This document shows, one piece after another, positions 18,953 through 27,428 of a stretch of 64,000 bases of DNA. How positions within the stretch are numbered: the first letter of the stretch is position 1; each line of letters begins with the position of its first letter. Source of the DNA: Streptomyces subrutilus (GTDB lineage Bacteria > Actinomycetota > Actinomycetes > Streptomycetales > Streptomycetaceae); the NCBI RefSeq assembly GCF_008704535.1, contig NZ_CP023701.1:3162001-3226000 (forward strand), written 5' to 3'. The position numbers and the translations under genes are program-made. Under the pieces are notes generated by a model. It had not been told where the DNA came from. It was given only the letters and a program-made list of their open reading frames with translations, and did no database searches.

Positions 18953-19225
18953 TCAGGCCCCGTCCACCCCGGCCGACTCGAACCGCCAGCGGTGCACCGC
19001 CCGCGTGATCAGGTCGGCCGCCGGTTCGGGGATCTCGGGCAGGTCGGCCGCCACCCCCTCGGGCGCCTCCCACCAGGTGATGACGAGCACCCGGTCCTGC
19101 GGCGCCCGGAAGACCTCGCGGCGCACCGGCTCGCGGGCCAGTACCTGCGCACGGGCCCACTCCAGCAGTTCGTTGCCCCGGCCGTCCGCGGCGCGGGCCT
19201 CCCACATCAGCGCGACGGTGCTCAT
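18953..19225 (-). CDS. Small conserved protein, possibly ABM-like fold
   Basis: 90 aa, starting [15 protein letters not shown] and containing [12 protein letters not shown] and RWRFESAG. Its pattern of short beta-strands and helices with a WEA.. strand resembles dimeric alpha/beta-barrel (antibiotic biosynthesis monooxygenase-like) proteins. I see no catalytic signature, so the assignment is tentative. ATG 19225 overlaps the tsaD stop (ATGA), so it is translationally coupled to the t6A operon and probably its last gene. Confidence 0.8.
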   Translation of the reverse strand: MSTVALMWEARAADGRGNELLEWARAQVLAREPVRREVFRAPQDRVLVITWWEAPEGVAADLPEIPEPAADLITRAVHRWRFESAGVDGA

Positions 19226-20358
19226 GAGTACAGGTTGTCCTTGCCGGCCTCGTGCGCGTGCGTGTGGTCGTGGGAGTGACCGTGGCCGTGGCCGGGCGCG
19301 TCGCCCCCGTGCCCGGCGCCCGGCACGTGCGGGTCGGTGACCGGCAGCGAGGAGTCCGCCGACAGGTCCCAGTCCGAGGCCGGCCGGTTCCGCCTGACCA
19401 TCTCCGCGCCCAGCGCGGCCACCATCGCGCCGTTGTCCGTGCACAGCTTCGGCCGCGGCACCCGCAGCACGATGCCCGCGTCGTCGCACCGCTCCTGGGC
19501 GAGCGAGCGCAGCCGGGAGTTGGCCGCCACACCGCCGCCGATCATCAGGTGGTCGACGCCCTCGTCCTTGCAGGCCCGGATCGCCTTGCGCGTCAGCACG
19601 TCGACGACGGCCTCCTGGAAGGACGCCGCCACGTCGCGCACCGGCACCTCCTCCCCGGCCTTCCGCTTCGCCTCGATCCAGCGGGCCACGGCCGTCTTGA
19701 GGCCGGAGAAGGAGAAGTCGTACGCCGCGTCGCGCGGCCCGGTCAGCCCGCGCGGGAAGTTGATGGCCCCCGGGTCGCCCTCGCGCGCGAGGCGGTCGAT
19801 GACCGGTCCGCCCGGGAAGCCCAGCTGGAGCACGCGCGCGATCTTGTCGAAGGCCTCGCCGGCGGCGTCGTCGATGGTCGCGCCGAGCGGCCGCACGTCG
19901 GAGGTGATGTCGGGGGCCAGCAGCAGCGAGGAGTGGCCGCCGGAGACCAGCAGGGCCATGGTGGGCTCGGGCAGCGGCCCGTGCTCCAGCTGGTCGACGC
20001 AGATGTGCGAGGCGAGGTGGTTCACGCCGTACAGCGGCTTGCCCAGGGCGTAGGCGTACGCCTTGGCGGCCGAGACGCCCACGAGCAGGGCGCCGGCGAG
20101 CCCGGGGCCGGCGGTCACCGCGATGCCGTCGAGGTCGCGGGGGCTGACCCCGGCCTCCTTGAGGGCGCGCTCGATGGTCGGGACCATCGCCTCCAGGTGG
20201 GCGCGCGAGGCGACCTCGGGGACGACGCCGCCGAAGCGGGCGTGCTCGTCGACGCTCGACGCGATGGCGTCCGCGAGCAGGGTGGTGCCGCGGACGACGC
20301 CGACGCCGGTCTCGTCGCAGGAGGTCTCGATTCCGAGGACGAGCGGTTCGTCAGCCAT
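19222..20358 (-). CDS. tsaD: tRNA t6A37 threonylcarbamoyltransferase TsaD, His-rich tail
   Basis: 378 aa. It transfers threonylcarbamoyl to A37 of ANN-decoding tRNAs, together with TsaB and TsaE. ASKHA-fold signatures include [15 protein letters not shown], the metal-binding motif HLASHI (two His), SGGHSS and [11 protein letters not shown]. After the normal end (about residue 345) there is an extra tail rich in His: [18 protein letters not shown]. coli TsaD has about 337 residues, so the tail is an addition. ATG 20358 overlaps the rimI stop. The tail may bind Zn, Ni or Fe; the role is not known. Confidence 0.96.
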   Translation of the reverse strand: MADEPLVLGIETSCDETGVGVVRGTTLLADAIASSVDEHARFGGVVPEVASRAHLEAMVPTIERALKEAGVSPRDLDGIAVTAGPGLAGALLVGVSAAKAYAYALGKPLYGVNHLASHICVDQLEHGPLPEPTMALLVSGGHSSLLLAPDITSDVRPLGATIDDAAGEAFDKIARVLQLGFPGGPVIDRLAREGDPGAINFPRGLTGPRDAAYDFSFSGLKTAVARWIEAKRKAGEEVPVRDVAASFQEAVVDVLTRKAIRACKDEGVDHLMIGGGVAANSRLRSLAQERCDDAGIVLRVPRPKLCTDNGAMVAALGAEMVRRNRPASDWDLSADSSLPVTDPHVPGAGHGGDAPGHGHGHSHDHTHAHEAGKDNLYS

Positions 20359-20878
20359 TGCTCTCACTGCTCTCAGTTCTCGCTTGTGCGGGGTCGGTCA
20401 GTCGCATGACGAGCGCGTCGACGTTGCCGGGCTGGTAGTAGCCGCGGCGGAAGCCGATGGGCTCGAAGCCGAAGCGCTCGTAGAGCTTCTGGGCGCGGGT
20501 GTTGTCCACCCGTACCTCCAGCAGCACCTCGGCGCACTCGAAGGCGGTGGCCGCGCGCAGCAGCTCGGTCAGCAGCCGGGCGCCGAGCCCGGTGCCCCAC
20601 TGGTCGCGCGCGGCCGCGATGGTCTGTACGTCGGCCAGGTCGCCGGCGGCGGCCAGCCCGGCGTAGCCCACCAGGCGGCCGGACCCGTCTTCGGCGACGA
20701 GGTAGCGGCGGGTGGCGTGCGGGCCGCGGGCGTGGGCCAGCTCGGACCAGAACATGCCGGCGGACCAGGCGTCGTCGGGGAAGAGCTCGTGCTCCAGCTC
20801 CAGCACGGGGTCGATGTCCCACCAGCGCATCTCGCGCAGGACGGCACCCGGGGCTGCGGGGTCGGCGGGGGCCGTCAC
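20351..20878 (-). CDS. rimI: GNAT acetyltransferase RimI-like
   Basis: 175 aa. GNAT fold: [26 protein letters not shown] at the N-terminus, a beta-bulge and acetyl-CoA loop [23 protein letters not shown] (RxxGxG/A type), then [23 protein letters not shown], a RimI hallmark. It is predicted to acetylate the N-terminus of ribosomal protein S18 or other proteins. Its place between tsaB and tsaD is the standard actinobacterial order. GTG 20878 overlaps the tsaB stop (GTGA), and its own stop overlaps the tsaD start. Confidence 0.93.
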   Translation of the reverse strand: MTAPADPAAPGAVLREMRWWDIDPVLELEHELFPDDAWSAGMFWSELAHARGPHATRRYLVAEDGSGRLVGYAGLAAAGDLADVQTIAAARDQWGTGLGARLLTELLRAATAFECAEVLLEVRVDNTRAQKLYERFGFEPIGFRRGYYQPGNVDALVMRLTDPAQARTESSESNG

Positions 20879-21537
20879 TGCGGGGTGACCACCTTGTAGT
20901 TCTTGGGGACCTGCGCGTCGGGCCGGCGCAGGTAGAGGGGGGTGGGCGGGAGGAACGCGCCGCCGGTGGCCAGCCGGTGGGCGGCCAGGGCCGCGAGGGC
21001 GGCGGCCGACTGGTGCTCGGGGTCGCGCGCGTCCGGGAAGACCTCGGGGTAGAGGCGGGCGCCCTGGCCGACGGCGGGCAGGCCGGCGACCTGGGCGGCG
21101 ATGTCGGCGGGGCGGTCCACGGCCGGTTCGCCGACGCGCGTGAGCGGGTCCTCGTACCGGGCCCAGTAGACCTCCTTGCGGCGCGCGTCGGTGGCGACGG
21201 CGAAGGGGCCCTCGATCCCGGCGGCCCCGGCGGCGTACGCGAGTCCGTCGAGGGTGCACAGGCCGTGCACCGGCACGCCGAGGACGGCGGCGAAGGTGGT
21301 GGCGGTGACCAGGCCGACGCGCAGCCCGGTGTAGGGGCCGGGTCCGACGCCGACGACGATGCCGGTGACGGCGTCGAGCGCGAGCCCGGCCCCGGCGAGG
21401 ACCCGGTCCACGGCGGGCAGCAGGAGCTCCCCGTGGCGGCGGGCGTCGACCTGGTGGGATTCGGCGAGGACGGACGCGCCGTCGTGCAGGGCGACGGTGA
21501 CGGCGGGCGTGGCGGTATCTACAGCGAGCAAGAGCAC
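20875..21537 (-). CDS. tsaB: t6A biosynthesis protein TsaB
   Basis: 220 aa ASKHA-family partner of TsaD, without catalytic metal ligands. Signatures are LLLAVDTATPAVTVAL, RRHGELLLPAVDRVL, GVGPGPYTGLRVG and VYWARYED. It forms the dimerisation scaffold of the TsaBDE complex. The start is GTG 21537; it is the first gene of the tsaB-rimI-tsaD-90aa run, all overlapping by a few nucleotides. tsaE lies 1.1 kb upstream, separated by two unrelated small genes. Confidence 0.95.
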   Translation of the reverse strand: MLLLAVDTATPAVTVALHDGASVLAESHQVDARRHGELLLPAVDRVLAGAGLALDAVTGIVVGVGPGPYTGLRVGLVTATTFAAVLGVPVHGLCTLDGLAYAAGAAGIEGPFAVATDARRKEVYWARYEDPLTRVGEPAVDRPADIAAQVAGLPAVGQGARLYPEVFPDARDPEHQSAAALAALAAHRLATGGAFLPPTPLYLRRPDAQVPKNYKVVTPQ

Positions 21538-21652
21538 GCGAACAGCCTACGACTCCGGGGCCCCGGCCCCTTGCGGCCGGTCGCGGAGCGGACCTGCTGC
21601 TACCTTTCGACCGAGGACCCACCGGGGGTCGGGCGCGGAAAGGCGGAGCAAG

Positions 21653-22207
21653 GTGGCACGCAGCAGCTCGGGAATCGTGGCCGGGCTCACGGCCGCGGCA
21701 ATCGTTGCCGTCGGCTTCCTCGGCTACCAGGCCTCCGCGACGGCGCCGGCGGCGCCGGTCCGGGCGGTCGCACCGCCGACCCCCGCTCCGAGCCCGCCCG
21801 CCGCCAAGCAGGACCCGGCGAAGCCCGCGCCCGTGCCGGAAGGTTCCGGCACCGGGGTGCGGGTCGTCTACTCGGTGGGCCAGAAGCGGGTGTGGCTGGT
21901 GGGCGAGGCGACGCAGCCGGTGAAGTCGTTCACGGTGGTGCCGAGCACGGTGCACCCGAAGCCGGGCAGCTACCCGGTCAGCTCGCGGTCGGGCGCCGTG
22001 ACGGGCTCGGACGGGGTGCCGATCGAGCACGTCGTGCGGTTCGCGAGCACGGACGGGGTGGCGGTGGGCTTCAGTGCCCGCGCGGACGGCCAGACCCCGG
22101 AGCCGGACCCGTCGAAGAAGACCGGCGGCATCCGCATGACCCGCGCGGACGGCGACGCGATGTGGGCGTTCGCGACGATCAGCTCGAAGATCGTCGTCGT
22201 TCCCTGA
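21653..22207 (+). CDS. Exported L,D-transpeptidase-like protein without catalytic residues
   Basis: 184 aa. N-terminal membrane anchor or signal (GIVAGLTAAAIVAVGFLGYQ), then a Pro/Ala linker (30-65). The beta-rich domain VRVVYSVGQKRVWLVGEA ... HPKPGSYPVSSRSGAV ... PIEHVVRFAS follows the strand order of YkuD L,D-transpeptidases. The place of the catalytic HxxS/GxxC segment has VGFSARADG and the domain has no Cys. It is probably a non-catalytic relative that binds wall or protein. GTG 21653 follows GGCGGAG. It is divergent from tsaB and transcribed against the main direction. Confidence 0.8.
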   Translation: MARSSSGIVAGLTAAAIVAVGFLGYQASATAPAAPVRAVAPPTPAPSPPAAKQDPAKPAPVPEGSGTGVRVVYSVGQKRVWLVGEATQPVKSFTVVPSTVHPKPGSYPVSSRSGAVTGSDGVPIEHVVRFASTDGVAVGFSARADGQTPEPDPSKKTGGIRMTRADGDAMWAFATISSKIVVVP

Positions 22208-22276
22208 CGCGACCCGTCCCCGCCCGTGCGTTCCGGCGCCGCGCCGGTCCGGTCCCCTTTCACCCGGACGTGCTAC

Positions 22277-22462
22277 TCAGGCCGCTTCGGATTCCGGAGC
22301 GGCCTGTCGGCGTACGGCGGCCCGCGGTGCCTCCTCGTCCGGCGCGGGCCGGCGCGCGGGCGGCGTCGAGACCGCCGTGGCGGCCAGCCCGGCGGCGAGC
22401 AGCGCCCGCATCGGGACGGCGGACGGGCGGGGTTCGCGCGGTGCTCCTGCTGGTGCCGGCAT
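22277..22462 (-). CDS. 61-aa small protein behind an iron-box-like site
   Basis: The frame has a good AGGAGG 6 nt before ATG 22462. It encodes Pro/Arg-rich ends around a hydrophobic stretch MRALLAAGLAATAVSTPP, followed by an Arg/Ala/Glu-rich tail. It could be a single-span membrane or signal-bearing peptide. The promoter region 40-55 nt upstream contains the palindrome CTTAGGCATACCTAAG. It is too short for a domain call; the ribosome site and operator are the main reasons to believe it. Two other frames are open here but lack ribosome sites. Confidence 0.55.
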   Translation of the reverse strand: MPAPAGAPREPRPSAVPMRALLAAGLAATAVSTPPARRPAPDEEAPRAAVRRQAAPESEAA

Positions 22463-22501
22463 GGCTGCCTCCTGGACCCTGGCACGTCGGACTCAACCGA
22501 A

Positions 22502-22517
22502 CTTAGGCATACCTAAG
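22502..22517. promoter_or_regulatory. Iron-box-like palindrome (DmdR/IdeR type)
   Basis: CTTAGGCATACCTAAG is a near-perfect 16-bp dyad. Its core matches 12 of 14 positions of the inner part of the DtxR/IdeR/DmdR consensus (TTAGGCTAACCTAA). It lies about 40 nt upstream of the 61-aa gene's start. No siderophore gene is visible, so the target is this small gene or nothing. Confidence 0.55.
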
Positions 22518-22632
22518 AAACTCTCGGTACCATGTCATCACGAGCGCCGCCACCAACGCAATATCTTGCCGACGAGTTGTCGGTACGTTGTCGCCGGACC
22601 GGCCCGGAAACGCCGTCCGCCGGGCCCTCGCA

Positions 22633-22658
22633 CGGGCCGGGCGCCGGCGCCCGGCCCG
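22633..22658. terminator. 26-bp perfect palindrome after tsaE
   Basis: CGGGCCGGGCGCC followed by its exact complement, starting 19 nt beyond the tsaE stop. It is a strong terminator for the minus-strand run glmS..tsaE or for tsaE alone. Confidence 0.75.
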
Positions 22659-22676
22659 GTCCGGGCGATCCGGGTG

Positions 22677-23243
22677 CTACTCCGACGCCGCTCCGGCCAG
22701 GGCTTCCAGGCCCGCGCCGGCGCTCCAGCGCGCGCCGATGCCGCGGACCGAGACCTGCCGTACGTCGTCCAGGACCTCCTCGTGGCCGACCGCCCGCCGG
22801 ATCACCACGTGCAGCCGGTCGTCGGAGAGCTCCTCGACCTTGCCGTCGCCCCACTCCACGACGACCACGGACTCGGGCAGCGAGACGTCGAGGTCCAGGT
22901 CCTCCATCTCGTCCAGCCCGCCGCCCAGGCGGTACGCGTCCACGTGCACCAGCGCCGGCCCGCCGCCCAGCGGCGGGTGGACGCGGGCGATGACGAAGGT
23001 CGGCGAGGTGACCGCCCCGCGCACGTCCAGGCCCTCGCCGAGCCCGCGCGTCAGGGTGGTCTTGCCGGCGCCCAGCTCGCCGGTCAGCAGCACGAGGTCG
23101 CCGGGGCGCAGCAGCCCCGCGATCCTGCGGCCCAGCCCGCGCATCGCGTCCGGGGAGTCGACGGTGATCAGGGTCTCGGCGCGGACGCCGGCCTCAGGTG
23201 CCGGCGCCGGGTCGCGCGGCGCTTCCAGCGGTACTTCTTCCAT
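22677..23243 (-). CDS. tsaE: tRNA t6A biosynthesis ATPase TsaE
   Basis: 188 aa. P-loop GELGAGKTTL at about 60-69, switch-like SPTFVIARVH, HVDAYRLGG and VVVEWGDG are the TsaE hallmarks. It hydrolyses ATP to reset the TsaBD complex. ATG 23243 is preferred; a TTG nine nt upstream is the only earlier option. The start lies inside the 3' end of the hydrolase gene (about 50-nt overlap), so the two are coupled. A TAACGT box 8 nt before the ATG might give an extra internal transcript. Confidence 0.93.
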   Translation of the reverse strand: MEEVPLEAPRDPAPAPEAGVRAETLITVDSPDAMRGLGRRIAGLLRPGDLVLLTGELGAGKTTLTRGLGEGLDVRGAVTSPTFVIARVHPPLGGGPALVHVDAYRLGGGLDEMEDLDLDVSLPESVVVVEWGDGKVEELSDDRLHVVIRRAVGHEEVLDDVRQVSVRGIGARWSAGAGLEALAGAASE

Positions 23244-24381
23244 GCCCGCCAACGTTAGCCGCTGGCGCGCCCGGCACGACGCCGGTGCGCGCGAGCAGTT
23301 CGGTGATCAGGCGCGTCACCGTCTCGGGCTGCTCCAGCATCATCAGGTGGCCGGCGGATTCCAGGACCACGAGGTCGGCGCCGGGCAGCGCTTCCTTGAT
23401 GGCCTCGCTGTGCGCCAGCGGGGTGATCATGTCCCGGTCGCCGGCGATGACCGTCACCGGGACGTCGGCGAACCGGCGCAGCGCGGTGGTCTTGTCGTGC
23501 GTCTGGAAGGCCGGGTAGAACTCGGCGACCACGTCGATCGGGGTGGCCTCGATGAGCCGCTCGGCGAAGCGCGCCACGCCCGGATCGACGTCCCGGGAGC
23601 CGAACGAGTACATCTTGATCATGCCGGCGAACAGGTCGGCGGTGGCCCGGCGGCCCTTCTCGACCAGCTCCACCTGGGAGCCGAGCGCCTTGAGCACCCC
23701 GGGCAGCAGCCGGCGGACGGCGCCGAACCCGGCCGAGGGCAGCCCGTACGTCACCTCGGCGAGGCGGCCGCTGGACGTGCCGACGAGGACCACGCCCGCG
23801 ACGCGGTCGCGGACGAGGCCGGGGAACTGGTCGGCCAGTCCCATGACGGTCATGCCGCCCATCGAATGGCCGACGAGGATCAGCGGGCCCTCGGGGGCGG
23901 TGGCGTCGAGGACGGCCTTCAGGTCGCGGCCGAGCTGCTCGATGGTGATCGGTTCGCCGTCCGCCTGGGCGCGGCCGCGCCCGCTGCGGCCGTGGCTGCG
24001 CTGGTCCCAGTAGACGGCGCGGACGGTTCCGCGCAGGGCGGCGCGCTGGAAGTGCCAGGAGTCCTGGCCGAGGCAGTACCCGTGGCAGAAGACGACGGTG
24101 GCCGGGGGCGCCGGCGCGTGGCCCGGCCGCCGTGCGGGGGTCCCGTCGTCCGGCAGTTCGTCGGTCTCGTAGTACAGCTCGGTGCCGTCCTCGGCCCGGC
24201 AGGTGCCCTCGGTGCCGCGCAGGGAGCCGTAGTCGCCGGCGGCGTCGAGGGCCAGGCGCGCCTTCATGCGCATGCCGCGCCCCACCGTGATCCGCTCGAC
24301 CGCCACGCCGGCCGCGGCGCCCGCGGCCAGCACGCCGAGGGCGGCGCCGGCCCAGCCGGCCTTGCGCCAGTTCTCGCTCAC
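23194..24381 (-). CDS. Membrane-anchored alpha/beta hydrolase
   Basis: 395 aa. An N-terminal hydrophobic segment (residues 8-28) probably anchors the protein. The hydrolase core has VVFCHGYCLGQDSWHF (oxyanion region), the nucleophile elbow GHSMGG, Asp in VIAGDRDMITP and His in ESAGHLMMLEQP, so the triad is complete. The C-terminal 25 residues are low complexity. The substrate is unknown; this family regularly sits between alr and tsaE in Streptomyces. GTG 24381 has GAGGG upstream. The start is 18 nt beyond the alr stop. Confidence 0.91.
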   Translation of the reverse strand: MSENWRKAGWAGAALGVLAAGAAAGVAVERITVGRGMRMKARLALDAAGDYGSLRGTEGTCRAEDGTELYYETDELPDDGTPARRPGHAPAPPATVVFCHGYCLGQDSWHFQRAALRGTVRAVYWDQRSHGRSGRGRAQADGEPITIEQLGRDLKAVLDATAPEGPLILVGHSMGGMTVMGLADQFPGLVRDRVAGVVLVGTSSGRLAEVTYGLPSAGFGAVRRLLPGVLKALGSQVELVEKGRRATADLFAGMIKMYSFGSRDVDPGVARFAERLIEATPIDVVAEFYPAFQTHDKTTALRRFADVPVTVIAGDRDMITPLAHSEAIKEALPGADLVVLESAGHLMMLEQPETVTRLITELLARTGVVPGAPAANVGGHGRSTAGSAARPGAGT

Positions 24382-24399
24382 GCCGCCCTCGTTTCCGCC

Positions 24400-25536
24400 T
24401 CAGCCGCCCAGGTACACCCGGGGGACGCGTCCTCCGATACGGGTGACGATCTCATACGCGATCGTGTCCGCGGCCCGCGCCCAGTCCTCGGCGGTGGGCT
24501 CGCCGCGCTCCGCGTCGCCGAAGAGGACGGCCGTGTCGCCCGCGCGTGCGGTGTCGTCGCCCAGGTCGACGACGAACTGGTCCATGGCGACGCGTCCGGC
24601 GGCATGCCGGATGCGGCCGCCGACGAGCACCGGTCCGCGGCCGGACGCCTGGCGCGGGATGCCGTCGGCGTAGCCGGCCGGGACCAGGGCGAGGGTGGTC
24701 TCGGCGTCGGTGGTGTAGTGGTGGCCGTAGCTGACGCCGTGCCCGGCGGGCACCGTCTTGACCAGCGCGAGGGAGGCCTTGAGGGTCATCGCGGGCCGCA
24801 GGCCGAGCTGGGCCGGGGTGCCGAGCTCGGGAGCGGGCGAGACCCCGTAGACGGCCAGCCCGCAGCGCACCAGGTCGAAGTGGGACTCGGGGAGGGTCAG
24901 GGTGGCGGGCGAGTTCGCGATGTGCCGGACCTCGGGGTCCACGCCCTCCTTCTCGGCGTACGCGAGCATGTCGCGGAACGCGGCGAGCTGGAGCTGGATG
25001 GAGGGGTGGCCGGGCTCGTCGGCGCAGGCGAAGTGCGACCAGACGCCGGTGACCCGGACGGTGCCCTCGGCCTGGGCGGCGACGGCGGCGCCGACCAGTT
25101 CCTCCCAGTCGGCGGGCTGGCAGCCGTTGCGGCCCAGGCCGGTGTCGGCCTTGAGCTGGATGCGGGCGGTACGGCCGGCCGCACGGGCCGCGGCGCGCAC
25201 CTCGGCCAGGGCCCACATCCCGCTGACGGACACGTCGACGTCGGCTTCGACCGCTTGGCGCCAGGGCCCGCCGGGGGTCCACAGCCAGCACATGATCCGC
25301 CCCTCGATCCCGGCGGCGCGCAGGGCGAGCGCCTCCTCGGGGGTGGCGGTGCCGATCCAGCCGGCGCCCGCCTGCCGGGCGGCGCGGGCGCACTGTGGGG
25401 CGCCGTGCCCGTAGGCGTTCGCCTTGACCACGGCCATCAACTCGGCCCGGGGGGCCCGCTCGCGCAGGGCGCGCACGTTGCCCCGTACGGCGTCGAGGTC
25501 GATCTCGGCGTACACGCGCATCGGTGTCTCGTTCAT
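24400..25536 (-). CDS. alr: Alanine racemase
   Basis: 378 aa PLP enzyme making D-alanine for peptidoglycan. The PLP lysine is in VVKANAYGHG (K38), and the catalytic Tyr from the other subunit is in GHGVSYGHHY. The barrel and C-terminal beta domain are complete (ALVPAGYADGIPR, GRVAMDQFVVD). ATG 25536. It follows nnrDE after a 74-nt gap and precedes the hydrolase gene. Confidence 0.97.
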   Translation of the reverse strand: MNETPMRVYAEIDLDAVRGNVRALRERAPRAELMAVVKANAYGHGAPQCARAARQAGAGWIGTATPEEALALRAAGIEGRIMCWLWTPGGPWRQAVEADVDVSVSGMWALAEVRAAARAAGRTARIQLKADTGLGRNGCQPADWEELVGAAVAAQAEGTVRVTGVWSHFACADEPGHPSIQLQLAAFRDMLAYAEKEGVDPEVRHIANSPATLTLPESHFDLVRCGLAVYGVSPAPELGTPAQLGLRPAMTLKASLALVKTVPAGHGVSYGHHYTTDAETTLALVPAGYADGIPRQASGRGPVLVGGRIRHAAGRVAMDQFVVDLGDDTARAGDTAVLFGDAERGEPTAEDWARAADTIAYEIVTRIGGRVPRVYLGG

Positions 25537-25610
25537 CGCCCACAGTCTCTCAGACCCCGGTTACGCAGCCGAAAGCCTCGCCGCCGGGACCGCCGCGCCC
25601 CGGTGCGCGG

Positions 25611-27023
25611 TCAGCCGCGGCGGACGTCCCGCCAGGCCTCCGGGAGGGCCTGCGCGATCTCCTGGGCCGTCATCGGGGCCCCGGAGGCGGCCCGGCGCCC
25701 GGCCAGGCCGTGCAGGTACGCGCCCACCGCCCCGGCGTCCGCCGCCGACAGCCCGGCCGCCAGCAGCGCCCCGGCCAGCCCGGACAGCACGTCCCCGCTG
25801 CCGGCGGTGGCCAGCCATCCGGTGCCGGTCGGGTTGACCCGTACGGGGCCCCCGCCGGCGGCGACGAGCGTGGTGGAGCCCTTCAGCAGCGCCGCGGCCC
25901 CGTACAGCTCGGCCAGTTGCCGCACCGCCGCCAGCCGGCCCGACTCCACCGCCCGGCGGTCGGTGCCCAGCAGCGCCGCCGCCTCCCCCGCGTGCGGGGT
26001 GAGCAGGGTGGGGGCGGAGCGGTCCCGCAGCGCGCCCGCGTCCAGGCCGCGCAGGCCGTCCGCGTCGACCAGCACGGGCACGTCCTGGGCCAGCAGCTCC
26101 GCGACCTCCCCGGCGCGGCCGTCCCCCAGCCCCGGGCCGACCACCCACGCCTGCACCCGGCCGCGCCCGATCAGCGTCTCGGGGAAGCGGGCGAGCACCG
26201 CGTCGGCCGCCGCGGCCGGGCCCACGTAGCGCACCGCGCCCGCCCCGCCCCGCAGGGCGCCGGCCACGGCCAGCACCGCGGCGCCCGGGTACTGCGCGGA
26301 CCCGGCGACGACGCCGACCACGCCCCGCCGGTACTTGTCGCTCGACGGCGCGGGCACCGGCAGCAGCCGGGCCACGTCGGCGTGCTGGAGGACCTCGACG
26401 TCGGGGGCGTCGAGGGACAGCCCGATGTCCACCAGGTGCAGCGCGCCCGCCAGCGTGGCCCCGGGGTCGATCAGCAGCCCGGGCTTGTACGCCCCGAAGG
26501 CCACCGTCACCTCGGCGGTGACGGCGGGGCCCGCCACCTCCCCGGTGTCCGCGTCCACCCCGCTCGGCAGGTCCACGGCGACCACCGGGGCCCCGTGCGG
26601 GAGCCGCTCGGCCAGCGCGGCGGCCGCGGGCCGCAGCCCGCCCTTGCCGCCGATGCCCAGCAGCCCGTCCAGCACCAGGTCCGCCCGGGCCGGCACGGCC
26701 TCCTCCACCCGGCCGCCGGCGGCCCGCAGCGCGGCCAGGCCGCCCGCGTGCATCCGTGCGGGGTCCATCGGCACGGCCGTCACCCCGGCGCCGCGCCGGG
26801 CCAGGCGCGCGCCGGCGTACAGCGCGTCCCCGCCGTTGTCCCCGGGCCCCACCAGCAGCACGATCCGGGCCCCGTACACGCGCCCGCGGCGCCGGATCAG
26901 CAGCCGCGCGCAGGCGGCGGCCAGTCCGGCCGCCGCCCGCTGCATCAGGGCGCCCTCGGGCAGCCGGGCCATCAGCTCGCCCTCGGCGGCCCGTACGGTC
27001 TCCACGCTGTAAGCAGTACGCAT
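25611..27023 (-). CDS. nnr: Bifunctional NAD(P)H-hydrate epimerase/dehydratase
   Basis: 470 aa. The N-terminal YjeF_N epimerase domain (1-215) has LLVGPGDNGGDALYAGARLA and VAVDLPSGVDADTGE. The C-terminal ADP-dependent dehydratase domain of ribokinase fold (225-465) has VVGPGLG, LTPHAGEAAAL and the nucleotide loop GTGWLATAGSGDVLSGLAGALLA. It repairs hydrated NADH and NADPH. ATG 27023. It lies downstream of acpS on the same strand, close enough (16 nt) to be in one operon. Confidence 0.95.
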   Translation of the reverse strand: MRTAYSVETVRAAEGELMARLPEGALMQRAAAGLAAACARLLIRRRGRVYGARIVLLVGPGDNGGDALYAGARLARRGAGVTAVPMDPARMHAGGLAALRAAGGRVEEAVPARADLVLDGLLGIGGKGGLRPAAAALAERLPHGAPVVAVDLPSGVDADTGEVAGPAVTAEVTVAFGAYKPGLLIDPGATLAGALHLVDIGLSLDAPDVEVLQHADVARLLPVPAPSSDKYRRGVVGVVAGSAQYPGAAVLAVAGALRGGAGAVRYVGPAAAADAVLARFPETLIGRGRVQAWVVGPGLGDGRAGEVAELLAQDVPVLVDADGLRGLDAGALRDRSAPTLLTPHAGEAAALLGTDRRAVESGRLAAVRQLAELYGAAALLKGSTTLVAAGGGPVRVNPTGTGWLATAGSGDVLSGLAGALLAAGLSAADAGAVGAYLHGLAGRRAASGAPMTAQEIAQALPEAWRDVRRG

Positions 27024-27039
27024 GGGACCAGCCTGCCCG

Positions 27040-27408
27040 CTAACCCTCGGCGATCACCACCGCGGAGGCGACGCCGGCGTCGTGGCTGAGCGAGAGGTGC
27101 CAGGACCGCACGCCCAGCTCCCGTGCCCGCGCCTCGACGGTCCCGGTGACCCGCAGCCGCGGCTGTCCGGTGGCCTCGACCCACACCTCGGCGTCGGTCC
27201 ACAGCAGGCCGCCGGGCGCGCCGAGCGCCTTGGCGAGGGCCTCCTTGGCCGCGAACCGGGCGGCGAGCGAGGCGGTCCCGCGCCGCTCGCCGCTCGGCAG
27301 GGTCAGCTCCGCTTCGACGAAGAGGCGTCGGGCCAGGTTGGGCGTCCGCTCCAGGGCGGCGCCGAACCGCTCGATCTCCGCGACGTCGATCCCCACACCG
27401 ATGATCAC
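27040..27408 (-). CDS. acpS: Holo-[acyl-carrier-protein] synthase
   Basis: 122 aa. It transfers 4'-phosphopantetheine from CoA to ACP. Motifs are [12 protein letters not shown] (Mg-binding Asp) and [14 protein letters not shown] (Glu and Lys of the active site), then [23 protein letters not shown] 27408 with GGGAG upstream. It lies 20 nt after glmS, thus probably co-transcribed with it. Confidence 0.96.
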   Translation of the reverse strand: MIIGVGIDVAEIERFGAALERTPNLARRLFVEAELTLPSGERRGTASLAARFAAKEALAKALGAPGGLLWTDAEVWVEATGQPRLRVTGTVEARARELGVRSWHLSLSHDAGVASAVVIAEG

Positions 27409-27428
27409 AACAACCCACTACTCCCGCG

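Noticed and set aside
22532..22993. Plus-strand frame starting MSSRAPPPTQYLADEL after the iron box
   Set aside because: Most of it is antisense to tsaE, it crosses the 26-bp palindrome and has no Shine-Dalgarno sequence.
22588..26229. 1213-codon plus-strand frame across tsaE, hydrolase and alr
   Set aside because: It crosses three real minus-strand genes and reads as low-complexity protein without recognisable domains.
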